Shown: in pieces, positions 18,023-26,037 of the stretch
How positions within the stretch are numbered: the first letter of the stretch is position 1
Layout: each line of letters opens with the position of its first letter
Source: JAKACA01 sp049510975
GTDB lineage: Bacteria > Actinomycetota > Acidimicrobiia > Acidimicrobiales > Bog-793
DNA length: 64,000 bases
NCBI GenBank assembly: GCA_049510975.1
Contig: JBEKYM010000007.1
Coordinates: 124,001-188,000, forward strand
Direction of reading: 5' to 3'
Notes under the pieces: generated by a model
What the model saw: the letters and a program-made list of their open reading frames with translations, nothing else
What the model was told of the DNA's origin: nothing
Databases searched by the model: none
Made by a program: the position numbers and the translations under genes

Positions 18023-18874
18023 TCAGCGAATTGTCGGCGGTCCTGCCACCACTCGGTCGAAGATCGAGGATGGCGCTTCTTCGCGTCCGAAGCTCTCGAG
18101 CCACCAGGTGGCGCCGGCGTTCGAGAACACGCGCAAGCGCTCCAGTGCTTCGTCGGTCCACTTCGGACCGAGGGCGCCACGGAGCACGAGATCGTGCTGC
18201 GGCGGCGCCCCGAGGCGGCGGAGCTCGTCGCGGATCTTGCTCACCTCGGAGGGGTCCGGCGGCACGAGGTAGTCGCGCTCGTCCACGAAGATGGGCAGAA
18301 CGCCATCGACATGGGCGGCGCGGCGCAGCGGGTTCGCCCGCGGCCAGCGGGCGCTGACCCAGACAGGGATTCGCGGCTGCTGCACCGGCGTCGGCAGGAA
18401 CGGCGCCGAGTCGACGTGCAACCACGAGCCGTCGTGACGGACCGGCTTGCCCGACCAGAACTGCAACAGGACCGCCATCGACTCGTCGAGGAGCGTCTGG
18501 CGTTGCCCCTCGTCCTGGGCGGCCTCGGAGAACGCCGTCAGCTCGCCGAGCCAGCCCTCGTCGCCGAGCCCGGTACCGAAGATCAGCCGTCCGCCGCTCA
18601 GGTGATCGACTGAGGTCGTCTGGCGCGCCAGCACCCAAGGCCTGCGGCGCGTGAGGGGCGTGACGAGCGGGCCGAGCCGCAGCTTGGACGTGCTCGCGGC
18701 GACCGCAGCCAGGGCGACGAAGGCGTCGCCCACCGGGACGCCCTCGCCTCCGTAGACGTGGTCCCAGAGGAACAATCCGTCCCAGCCGGCATCTTCGGCC
18801 TGCCTGGCCACATCGACAACGCGGGCTGGGTCGGCGAATTCACCGAAGAGCGGAAGGAAGAGACCGTGTTTCAT
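18023..18874 (-). CDS. LLM-class F420-dependent oxidoreductase (copy 2 of tandem pair)
   Basis: A 283-residue luciferase-like protein, clearly paralogous to the gene just downstream. They share LPLFGEFAD, AGWDGLF, RRRPWVLARQ, GRLIFGTGLGDEGW, DSAPFLPTP and NAGATWWLE. Differences cluster around SDLAEYGDAVPV versus WDHVYGGEGVPV, which in the family lies near the substrate pocket, so the copies may have diverged in substrate. The ATG at 18874 lies 8 nt after a TATGGT box. It is divergent from the YfhO-like gene; the two start codons are 70 bp apart. Confidence 0.88.
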   Translation of the reverse strand: MKHGLFLPLFGEFADPARVVDVARQAEDAGWDGLFLWDHVYGGEGVPVGDAFVALAAVAASTSKLRLGPLVTPLTRRRPWVLARQTTSVDHLSGGRLIFGTGLGDEGWLGELTAFSEAAQDEGQRQTLLDESMAVLLQFWSGKPVRHDGSWLHVDSAPFLPTPVQQPRIPVWVSARWPRANPLRRAAHVDGVLPIFVDERDYLVPPDPSEVSKIRDELRRLGAPPQHDLVLRGALGPKWTDEALERLRVFSNAGATWWLESFGREEAPSSIFDRVVAGPPTIR

Positions 18875-18882
18875 CCGGGCTG

Positions 18883-18888
18883 ACCATA
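18883..18888 (-). promoter_or_regulatory. -10 box TATGGT, leaderless start of LLM copy 2
   Basis: On the minus strand TATGGT ends 8 nt before the ATG at 18874. Confidence 0.5.
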
Positions 18889-18932
18889 GGGCGCTATCTC
18901 CTCGCCGTCACGCGACGCAGTCCGGGGCGCCC

Positions 18933-18938
18933 TAACGT
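18933..18938 (+). promoter_or_regulatory. -10 box TAACGT, leaderless start of the YfhO-like gene
   Basis: TAACGT ends 6 nt before the GTG at 18945; no Shine-Dalgarno site. Confidence 0.55.
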
Positions 18939-18944
18939 CGGACG

Positions 18945-21836
18945 GTGCTACGAGCCCGCCTCACCCGAGCCGACCGGTGGGCGCTGCTCGTGCTGGTGGC
19001 ATTGCCGGTGCTCGTGAACGTCCCGTTCGCCCTCGCCGGGCATCCGGTGCTCGACGGCGACAACCTCACGCAGAACTACCCGCTTCGAGTGTTGGCCGGC
19101 CAGCTCATCGCCCACGGCCGCTTGCCCTTGTGGGATCCGGGCATCTGGAGCGGCGTGCCACTGCTGGCCGGCTGGAACGCCGGCGCCATGTTCCCCGGCA
19201 CCTGGCTGTTTGCCATCCTGCCCGGCGTGGCGGCCTATGAGCTCAACGTCGTGGCCGCCGGCGTGGCCTGCGGCGTCGGCTTTCACCTGTTCCTGCGGCG
19301 GTCCGGCTGCTCACCGCTGGCCTCCTTCCTCGGGGCGCTCACTTGGAGCGAGGCGGGTTTCGTGAGCGGTCAGGTCGTCCACCTCGGTCTCATCGAGGGC
19401 ACTGCGCTCGCTCCGTGGATCCTCCTCGGGATCGACGGCCTGTTCCGGTGCGCCCGGGCGAGAACGCCCTCGGGCCACTGGATCTGCCTCCTCGGCGCCG
19501 CCGGCGGCCTCACCGTGCTCGCCGGCGACCCGAGAGCCGTCTCGAGCAATGCCATCATCGCCGTGCTCTATCTGGCCGCCCGCTGCTGGCGGGAGCGCCG
19601 TGCCGGTGTGCGCGTGCTGCGGGGTGTCGCCGTCGGGGCGGCCGTCGCCGTCGCCACGAGCGCCGTGCAGTGGCTCCCAGGCCTTGCCTACTTGCAGACG
19701 TCACAGCGGTCGGCGAGCACGCTGGCGCTGTTCGGCTTCTACTCGCTCGGCTGGAACGACCTTCCCTTGCTGTTCATGCCGTATCTGATCGGCGGCAACG
19801 GCAACTTCGGGATGCCGAGCTACGCCGGGCAGTTGAACCTGCCCGAGGTGACCTACGGCGTCGGCATCCTCCCGCTCATCGCCCTGTTCGCACTGCTGCC
19901 GAGGTTGCTGCGACGGGAGCGCCTCTACCGTTCGAGCAAAGCCGAACTGGCGGCGCCACCACCTGATGCCGCCGGCGACGGGCGCCGGCCGGGACTCGCT
20001 CTCTGGTACGTCATGTTCGTCGTCGGCCTCGTCCTCGCGACGGGCACGAAGACCCCGCTCGGCCACGTCCTCGTGCACGTACCGCTCTACGGCGGCCAAC
20101 GGGACCAGAACCGCAACGCCGCCATCGCCGACTTCGCCCTTGCAGTCCTGCTCGCGGTGTTCGTCGACGCGCTCGCCGGCCAAGTGAGCCGCCGTCGGGC
20201 CGAAGCTCGCCCGGTTGGCCGCGGTTCGTGGCGCTTGGCCGGCGCCGTTCCCGTCATCGTCGTCGTCGGGCTCGTCGTGGCGATGTTCACCTGGACGGGG
20301 CCGATGGAGCGCTGGCTCGGCGTCGACCCCGTTCAGCCGAACCTGCCGTCCTCCATGGCGGCGTACTACGGCGTCGCCGTCGTGATCGCCATCGCCGGCC
20401 TCGTCGTGCTCCTCCGACGAAACTGGCGATCCGCCGACAGCCACCGCCGTGCCGCCGCCGGGGTCGTCCTCGCCGACGTCGCACTGTTCATCGCCATGGC
20501 GTCGTACCAGCCCGTCGCCCTCTCGGTGCTGGCGCCGTCCAATCCGGCGCTCACGGCCGTTCTCGCCCGCCTACCGGCCGGCAGCCGCATCGCCATCGAC
20601 GATCCTGACCAGCTTGCTCTCAGCTCGCCGTCACAACTGACGGACCGACTCGGCGTCAACGACCTCGTGCTCTTGCACGTGATCGACTCCGTGCAGGGTT
20701 ACGGCTCCGCAGTCCCGGCCGCCTACGAGACGGCAACTGGCACTCACGATGTCGAGAACCTGCTCCCTGATGCCTTCCTCGGGTCCACCTACGACGACCT
20801 CGACCTCGGCGTCCTCGTCGTCGTGCCCGAACAGTTCGGCACCGTGCTCGCACCCCACGGCCCGGTCCCGGTCCCCACCGGACCGCCGCTCCCCCTCGGC
20901 CAGAGCGCCGCCGACCGCCAACCCAACGGGGTGGCCCGATTCCCGTACCCACCCGCCGGACCCTGGCGCCTCGGCGCCGGCGGGCTCAGCTGGCAGCTGC
21001 CCTCCCCGACCGAGCTGCCCTCGCTCACCATTGGCTTCGAGCGGCGCTACGGCCCGCTCCCGACGGGGCAACTCGTCGTGTCGCTGCAGCTCGCCGACGG
21101 CCGGCGCCTCTCCGTACGCGGGTCCTGCGTCGCGGGCGAGCTCACACTCGCGCTCCCGGTGGAAGCCGAGCGTGCCGGCGGCGGCGTGCTCGCCGTCACG
21201 GTGAACGCCGCGGGGGCGGACCTGCGCGCCGGCGAGCCCGTCGTCGGTACCGTCGTGGTCACCGCGGATGTGGCCAGTGCTCCCCTCGCACTTCGACAGC
21301 CGTCCGACGGCACCGTCCGATATGCCCTCAACGGGCTCTTGCAGGGTCTGCTCACACCGCCCCACTGGGTCTATGCCGGCCGGGTCGGGCCCCTCGTTCT
21401 CTACCGCGACACGCGGGCGCGGGGTCAGGCCTGGCTCGAGGCCTACGGTGCCACCGATCCGTCGGCGCCGAGCGTCGACGGAGCCGTGAGCGTCCCGGTG
21501 GTAGCCCGCTGGCAGGACCCGGTCACGATCGTCGAGGTTCCCGCACCGAGCGAGCTCGTGCGCAGCGAGCAGTACTCCGCCGGGTGGACGGCCACCCTGC
21601 AGCCCATCACCGCCGCGGGCGCCGACGCCGGGGGCGTCACCCTCACCCGGGATGTTCAGGCAGTGGGCCTCCTCCAGGGCGTGGCGGTCCCGGCCGGCCG
21701 CTACCGCGTCACGTGGCACTATCGCTCGGCGCGAGCAGAGATCGGTCTCGCACTGGCGGCTGCTGGAACGATCGCCTGCGCCTGCCTCGCCGCCGCCGGC
21801 CTTGTCTCGCGACGCCGGCGACTGGCCTCCCGTTAG
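18945..21836 (+). CDS. YfhO-like polytopic membrane protein
   Basis: A 963-residue membrane protein with roughly a dozen hydrophobic segments in the first 500 residues, then a large extracytoplasmic domain and a final membrane helix (IGLALAAAGTIACACLAAAG). The start ALAGHPVLDGDNLTQNYPLR followed by LPLWDPGIWSGVPLLAGWNAG resembles the YfhO / GT-C glycosyltransferase group, where an acidic motif early in the protein binds a polyprenyl-phosphate sugar donor. YfhO of Bacillus and Listeria helps glycosylate lipoteichoic acid. Here the acceptor is unknown; cell-envelope glycan modification is inference. The GTG start fits the leaderless -10 box. The next gene starts 11 bp after its stop. Confidence 0.82.
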   Translation: MLRARLTRADRWALLVLVALPVLVNVPFALAGHPVLDGDNLTQNYPLRVLAGQLIAHGRLPLWDPGIWSGVPLLAGWNAGAMFPGTWLFAILPGVAAYELNVVAAGVACGVGFHLFLRRSGCSPLASFLGALTWSEAGFVSGQVVHLGLIEGTALAPWILLGIDGLFRCARARTPSGHWICLLGAAGGLTVLAGDPRAVSSNAIIAVLYLAARCWRERRAGVRVLRGVAVGAAVAVATSAVQWLPGLAYLQTSQRSASTLALFGFYSLGWNDLPLLFMPYLIGGNGNFGMPSYAGQLNLPEVTYGVGILPLIALFALLPRLLRRERLYRSSKAELAAPPPDAAGDGRRPGLALWYVMFVVGLVLATGTKTPLGHVLVHVPLYGGQRDQNRNAAIADFALAVLLAVFVDALAGQVSRRRAEARPVGRGSWRLAGAVPVIVVVGLVVAMFTWTGPMERWLGVDPVQPNLPSSMAAYYGVAVVIAIAGLVVLLRRNWRSADSHRRAAAGVVLADVALFIAMASYQPVALSVLAPSNPALTAVLARLPAGSRIAIDDPDQLALSSPSQLTDRLGVNDLVLLHVIDSVQGYGSAVPAAYETATGTHDVENLLPDAFLGSTYDDLDLGVLVVVPEQFGTVLAPHGPVPVPTGPPLPLGQSAADRQPNGVARFPYPPAGPWRLGAGGLSWQLPSPTELPSLTIGFERRYGPLPTGQLVVSLQLADGRRLSVRGSCVAGELTLALPVEAERAGGGVLAVTVNAAGADLRAGEPVVGTVVVTADVASAPLALRQPSDGTVRYALNGLLQGLLTPPHWVYAGRVGPLVLYRDTRARGQAWLEAYGATDPSAPSVDGAVSVPVVARWQDPVTIVEVPAPSELVRSEQYSAGWTATLQPITAAGADAGGVTLTRDVQAVGLLQGVAVPAGRYRVTWHYRSARAEIGLALAAAGTIACACLAAAGLVSRRRRLASR

Positions 21837-21839
21837 GCT
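21834..21839 (+). promoter_or_regulatory. -10 box TAGGCT, leaderless start of the third LLM gene
   Basis: TAGGCT ends 8 nt before the GTG at 21848. It overlaps the stop codon of the preceding membrane protein, so the downstream gene seems to have its own promoter. Confidence 0.5.
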
Positions 21840-21847
21840 GGCCCGCC

Positions 21848-22759
21848 GTGCGCTTCGTCATCTGGATCGGTACCGAGCACCCGTGGCCGGAGGTCGCCGA
21901 GACGGCGCGGGCGGCTGATGCCTCCGGATGGGACGGCATCTACCTCGCCGACCATTTCATGCCGAACGAGACACCCACGGGGCTCGGCTCGCGCCTGGAG
22001 GCATGGACCGCCCTCGGGGCGATCGGCGCCATCACCGATCGCGCCCGCCTCGGCGTCCTCGTGACCGGTAACACCTACCGGCACCCGGCGATCCTCGCCA
22101 ACATGGCGGCAACGACCGACCGCATCAGCCAAGGACGCACGATCCTTGGCCTCGGCGCCGGCTGGCAGGCCAACGAGCACGAGGCCTACGGCATCGACTT
22201 GTACGAGGTTCCCGAGCGCCTCGCTCGCCTGGACGAAGCTTGTCAGGTCGTCCGCATGCTCCTCACCGAGGAACGGTCGAACTTCGAGGGCCACTACTAC
22301 CGCCTCGAGGACGCACCCTGCGAACCGAAACCGATCCAGCCTCGTCTCCCCCTCCTACTCGGGACTTCGGGCGAGCAGGTGGGCATGCGCATCGCCGCCC
22401 GTCACGCCGATATCTGGAATTGCTGGGGCACTCCCGAGACGATGGGCCACAAGGTCTCGGTCTTCGACGCCCACTGCGAAGCCGTCTCCCGCGACCCGGC
22501 TTCGGTCGAACGCTCGACCCAGGCGATGGTGTTCTCGAGCGACGACCCGAGTGAGCTGGCGCGGTGGCGGGAACGGGACTTTCCCATGCCGGCGCTCGTC
22601 GGCTCACCGGCGGAGATCACCGAGCGTCTCGGAGCCTACGAGCGCCTCGGGATCGACGAGTTCGTCGTCCTCGACCGCACGCTCGGGAGTGAGCTGAGCG
22701 CCCGCCTCGAGCACATGGAGGCGTTTCTCGAGAATGTGGCGGCACCGCTGAGGCACTGA
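21848..22759 (+). CDS. LLM-class F420-dependent oxidoreductase
   Basis: A 303-residue luciferase-like TIM-barrel flavin/F420 enzyme, distinct from the tandem pair at 17-18.9 kb. Family segments are EVAETARAADASGWDGIYLA, LGVLVTGNTYRHPAILANMA, DRISQGRTILGLGAGWQANE, HEAYGIDLYEVPERLARLDE, FEGHYYRLEDAPCEPKP and PLLLGTSGEQVGMRIAARHA. All are usual in the TIGR-type 'LLM class F420-dependent oxidoreductase' group. The GTG start follows a TAGGCT box. A repeat-filled spacer separates it from the GNAT gene. Confidence 0.9.
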   Translation: MRFVIWIGTEHPWPEVAETARAADASGWDGIYLADHFMPNETPTGLGSRLEAWTALGAIGAITDRARLGVLVTGNTYRHPAILANMAATTDRISQGRTILGLGAGWQANEHEAYGIDLYEVPERLARLDEACQVVRMLLTEERSNFEGHYYRLEDAPCEPKPIQPRLPLLLGTSGEQVGMRIAARHADIWNCWGTPETMGHKVSVFDAHCEAVSRDPASVERSTQAMVFSSDDPSELARWRERDFPMPALVGSPAEITERLGAYERLGIDEFVVLDRTLGSELSARLEHMEAFLENVAAPLRH

Positions 22760-22786
22760 GCTCGGCTGCCGGGCCGGGACGCCGGC

Positions 22787-22883
22787 GTGCCAGCCGGGAC
22801 GATTGGGCGTGCCAGCCGGGACGCCGGCGTGCCAGCCGGGACGACTGGCGTGCCAGCCGGGACGACTGGCGTGCCAGACTGGC
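22787..22883. repeat. Tandem repeat spacer, 4.6 copies of a 20-22-bp unit
   Basis: Units start at 22787, 22809, 22829 and 22850, with a partial fifth at 22871. The consensus is GTGCCAGCCGGGACGACTGG plus C; units vary by one or two bases and 1-2 nt in length. Each unit can fold on itself (GCCAG/CTGGC or GCCGGC). The array ends 3 nt before the GNAT start codon. A related array with a CGGGACG core lies at 31434-31572. Confidence 0.9.
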
Positions 22884-22885
22884 GC

Positions 22886-23674
22886 ATGGCGCACCAGTTT
22901 TGGCCGCTGTTCGACCTCGTCGTCCGCACACCTCGCCTGGAGCTGCGAGCGCCCACCGACGACATGTTCGTCGAGCTCGCGAACGCCGCCGGCCCGGAGA
23001 TGTTCCCGGACGGGGAGAACTACTTCATGTTGGACTGGCTCTCGGAGCCGGAGCCGGTTCGCCAGCAGCACTCCATGCAGTGGTGGTGGCGCCAACGGGC
23101 CAACTTCTCACCCGACGACTGGCATCTCGACCTGGCCGTCATCGTGGAGGGCCGGCCGGTAGGCAGCCAGGGCGTCGGCGCCCGAGCGTTTCCCCGCCGC
23201 CGCTCCGTGTCGACGGGTTCGTGGTTGGCGGCTCCCATGCAAGGCAAGGGTCTCGGCACCGAGATGAGGGCAGCCGTGCTCCATCTCGCCTTCGCCGGTC
23301 TCGGGGCCGAGGAGGCGCTCAGCGAGGCCTTCGAAGGCAACGTGCGCTCGATGGCCGTCTCACGCGCGGTCGGCTACGAGGACAACGGCGAGGAGATCGG
23401 CCTGCGCGCCGGCGGCCGGCCGTCCCTGTCGTACCACTTCCGCATGACTCGGCAGCGTTTCGAGCAGTTCCGGCGGGACGACATCGTGATCGAGAACCTG
23501 GAGCCGTGCCTTCCGATGTTCGGGCTCGGGCCCGATCTCGCCCCCCTGTTCGTGCCGGCACACGCCGAGGCCGTCGCGCCCGTCGGTGGCGCTGCGACGG
23601 CCGGCGCCGGCGCTGTGACCGGCACTGCCGCTGCTGGCGGAGCAGTTGCGTCCGGCGCCGGCGGGGCCGACTGA
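22886..23674 (+). CDS. GNAT-family N-acetyltransferase (RimJ/RimL-like)
   Basis: A 262-residue acetyltransferase-like protein. The start FDLVVRTPRLELRAPTDDMF and the acetyl-CoA-binding turn SWLAAPMQGKGLGTEMRAAV, followed by EALSEAFEGNVRSMAVSRAVGY, are typical of the RimJ/RimL branch, which acetylates N-termini of proteins or small amines. After the domain there is a C-terminal tail of about 60 residues that ends in Ala/Gly/Thr low complexity (GGAATAGAGAVTGTAAAGG). The ATG at 22886 is the first at which homology starts; the frame is open upstream through the repeat array, and translation from there would add repeated PAGTTGV units, which seems unlikely. Substrate unknown. Confidence 0.82.
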   Translation: MAHQFWPLFDLVVRTPRLELRAPTDDMFVELANAAGPEMFPDGENYFMLDWLSEPEPVRQQHSMQWWWRQRANFSPDDWHLDLAVIVEGRPVGSQGVGARAFPRRRSVSTGSWLAAPMQGKGLGTEMRAAVLHLAFAGLGAEEALSEAFEGNVRSMAVSRAVGYEDNGEEIGLRAGGRPSLSYHFRMTRQRFEQFRRDDIVIENLEPCLPMFGLGPDLAPLFVPAHAEAVAPVGGAATAGAGAVTGTAAAGGAVASGAGGAD

Positions 23675-23685
23675 GACCGGCGAGG

Positions 23686-24750
23686 ATGCCACGGGCCCTG
23701 GCGGCGCCGGACAAGTTCAAGGGGACCGCCACAGCCGGCGCCGTCGCCCGTGCCATCGCCGCCGGGGCCGCACGAGCCGGGTGGAGCGCGACGGAGCTGC
23801 CCATGTCCGATGGCGGGGAGGGTCTGCTCGACGTCTTCGGTGGAGCCAACCGCCGCGACACCGTGACCGGCCCCCTCGGCGTCTCGCTCACTGCGAAGTG
23901 GCGCCTCGATGCCGAGCCCGCCGGCGGTGGCGTCCCCACCGCCGTCATCGAGATGGCGCAGGCAGCCGGTCTCGATCGGGTCGGCGGCCGCGACGGCAAC
24001 GACCCGCTCACCGCCTCCACGCGAGGGGTAGGCGAGCTCGTCCTCGCCGCCCTCGCCTCGGGCGCTCGGCGGATCGTCATCGGCTGCGGTGGATCGGCCA
24101 CCACCGACGGTGGCGCTGGGGCGCTCGAGGTGCTCGGGCAACCGGAGCGGCTCGCCGGCGTGGAAGTGATCGTGGCGTGCGATGTGACTGCCAGCTTCGT
24201 GGAGGCGGCCGCTCGCTTCGCCCCGCAGAAGGGCGCGTCGCCCGCCCAGGTCGCGGTCCTGGAGGAACGCCTGCGGGCGCTCGCCGCAAGCTACCTGACC
24301 ACCTTCGGCCGCGATGTGGCCCGGATGCCCGGCTCGGGTGCGGCAGGTGGCCTCGCCGGCGGCTTGGCGGCGATCGGGGGACGTCTCGTTTCGGGCTTCG
24401 ACCTCGTCGCCTCCCTCGCCGGGCTGGATGCTCAGCTCGAGGACGCTGACGCCGTCATCACGGGAGAAGGCTGCCTCGACGCCGAGTCGTTCTCCGGCAA
24501 GGTCGTGGGCGGGATCTGGAGACGCTGTGCCGATCACCCGACCCTGTGCGTCGCTGGCCGAACGACGTCCGCCGGGCTGCAGGCGGCAGAGACAGCCGGC
24601 CTGACGGTCGTCGGCCTGACGGAGCGGTTCGGCGAGGCGGCCTCCCTCAGTCGCCCGCTCGACCTCGTCGCCATCGTGGCGGTCGAATGGCTGGAGCACC
24701 TGGAGGCTGGCGGCAGCACGGGTGAAATCGTGTCAGCCCGCCGCCCGTAG
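23686..24750 (+). CDS. Glycerate kinase
   Basis: A 354-residue kinase of the GarK/GlxK type, phosphorylating D-glycerate (to 2-phosphoglycerate in characterised members) in glyoxylate, glycolate or sugar-acid breakdown. Diagnostic segments are LAAPDKFKGTATAGAVARAI near the start, PMSDGGEGLLDV, VIEMAQAAGLDRV, IGCGGSATTDGGAGAL, GSGAAGGLAGGLAA and DAVITGEGCLDAESFSGKV, all in family order and at normal spacing. The start ATG is 11 bp after the GNAT stop. The 3' end overlaps convergent aroA by 18 bp. No other glycolate genes are adjacent. Confidence 0.93.
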   Translation: MPRALAAPDKFKGTATAGAVARAIAAGAARAGWSATELPMSDGGEGLLDVFGGANRRDTVTGPLGVSLTAKWRLDAEPAGGGVPTAVIEMAQAAGLDRVGGRDGNDPLTASTRGVGELVLAALASGARRIVIGCGGSATTDGGAGALEVLGQPERLAGVEVIVACDVTASFVEAAARFAPQKGASPAQVAVLEERLRALAASYLTTFGRDVARMPGSGAAGGLAGGLAAIGGRLVSGFDLVASLAGLDAQLEDADAVITGEGCLDAESFSGKVVGGIWRRCADHPTLCVAGRTTSAGLQAAETAGLTVVGLTERFGEAASLSRPLDLVAIVAVEWLEHLEAGGSTGEIVSARRP

Positions 24751-26037
24751 GCCGAGGCCGAGTGCGGCCACGTCCCGCCAGTACTGCGGGTAGGTCTTGC
24801 GAACGCAACCGGGGTCGTTGACGACGATGCCGGGTACGGCTGCTCCGAGCGACGAGAACGCCATCGCCATGCGGTGGTCGTCGTAGGTCTCGACAACGCC
24901 GCCGGCAAGACGGCGGCCACCTTCGATGACGAGGGAGTCGCCCTCTTCCTCGATCTGGGCACCGAGCTTGCGGAGCTCCCGGGCGACGGCGGCGACACGG
25001 TCCGTCTCGTGCCCCCGGGCGACCGATGCGTTCCGCAGCCGTGTCGTGCCTTCCGCCAGCACGCCGAGCACGGCGAGGGCCGGCACTTGGTCCGGCATGG
25101 GAGCGATGTCGAGGTCGATCCCTCGGAGCGGGCCCGGCCGGGCGACGGTCGCTCCCCCGCCGGGCGCCGCCGTCACGACCGCACCCATCTGCTCGAACGC
25201 GGCGGTCATGGCGGCGTCGGGCTGCCGGGTGCCCACGACGTTGCGGACGGTCAGGGAACCCGCCGTCGCCACCGCAAGGGCGAACAGGTGGGCGGCCGCG
25301 CTGGCGTCGTACTCGACGACCTCCCGGCGGGCCTCGTAGTGGCGCCCGGCTGTCACGAGGTAGCGGCCCGGGGCGGTGGAGTCGACGACGGCGCCCCAAC
25401 GGGACATGGCTTCGAGCGTCAGCTCGACGTACCCGGCGGCACCGAGGCGGGCAACCTCGATGGAGAGATCGCTTGCCGCATAGGGGGAGATGAGCAGCAG
25501 GCTCGTGGCGAACTGCGAGCTCTCGCTCGCGTCCACGGCAACGTGCCCCCCACGAAGCCCCGCCGAGGTGATGCGCAGCGGCGGCCGACCCTCATCGGTC
25601 TCGATGCGCGCCCCGAGATCCTCGAGCGAGCGCAGCAGCGGGGCGATCGGCCGCCGGCGGAGCGGTGGCTCGCCGTCGAGGACGACAGTGCCGTGCACGA
25701 GCAAGGCGGCCGCCGACAGCCAGCGCAACGTCGTGCCCGAAAGGCCGGCGCTGATGACGCCGGGCGGCTCCCGCAGGCGCCCACCGGTCCCGGTGATGGC
25801 GACGGCGGCGCCCTCGTCGTCGATGCCGGCGCCAAGGGCGACGAGGCCGGCGGACATGACGGCGCTGTCGTCGCTTCGCAGCGGGCCGACGAGGCGGCTC
25901 TCACCTTCGGCCAGGGCCGCCATCAGCAAGAGCCGGTTCGTGACGCTCTTGCTGGCGGGAGCGTCACAGGCGCCCACCAGCGGACCGGAAGGGATGATCT
26001 CGACAGCGGCGGCGTCGAGGAAGTCGCGGGTGCTCAC
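24733..26037 (-). CDS. aroA: 3-phosphoshikimate 1-carboxyvinyltransferase (EPSP synthase)
   Basis: A 434-residue enzyme joining shikimate-3-phosphate and phosphoenolpyruvate in aromatic amino acid synthesis. Visible motifs are DAPASKSVTNRLLLMAALAE (substrate-binding Lys-Ser), LSGTTLRWLSAAAL, SSQFATSLLL, RQPDAAM, MPDQVPALAV (active-site Asp), VARGHETDR (catalytic Glu region; the common RxKE is GHE here) and YDDHRMAMAFS. The GTG start overlaps the stop of the upstream membrane-protein gene by 4 bp (GTGA). The glyphosate-binding loop reads AGLSGTTLRW, with Gly-Thr-Thr in place of the usual Gly-x-x; sensitivity cannot be judged. Confidence 0.95.
   Translation of the reverse strand: MSTRDFLDAAAVEIIPSGPLVGACDAPASKSVTNRLLLMAALAEGESRLVGPLRSDDSAVMSAGLVALGAGIDDEGAAVAITGTGGRLREPPGVISAGLSGTTLRWLSAAALLVHGTVVLDGEPPLRRRPIAPLLRSLEDLGARIETDEGRPPLRITSAGLRGGHVAVDASESSQFATSLLLISPYAASDLSIEVARLGAAGYVELTLEAMSRWGAVVDSTAPGRYLVTAGRHYEARREVVEYDASAAAHLFALAVATAGSLTVRNVVGTRQPDAAMTAAFEQMGAVVTAAPGGGATVARPGPLRGIDLDIAPMPDQVPALAVLGVLAEGTTRLRNASVARGHETDRVAAVARELRKLGAQIEEEGDSLVIEGGRRLAGGVVETYDDHRMAMAFSSLGAAVPGIVVNDPGCVRKTYPQYWRDVAALGLGLRAAG

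Noticed and set aside
22787..22883. CRISPR array
   Set aside because: Units are contiguous without spacers, vary in length, and no cas gene is near; it is a simple tandem repeat. The same holds for 31434-31572 and 61217-61309.
22787..22885. N-terminal extension of the GNAT protein made of PAGTTGV repeats
   Set aside because: The frame is open through the tandem repeat, but homology begins at the ATG at 22886 and the repeat units differ in length, so the frame would not be kept by selection.
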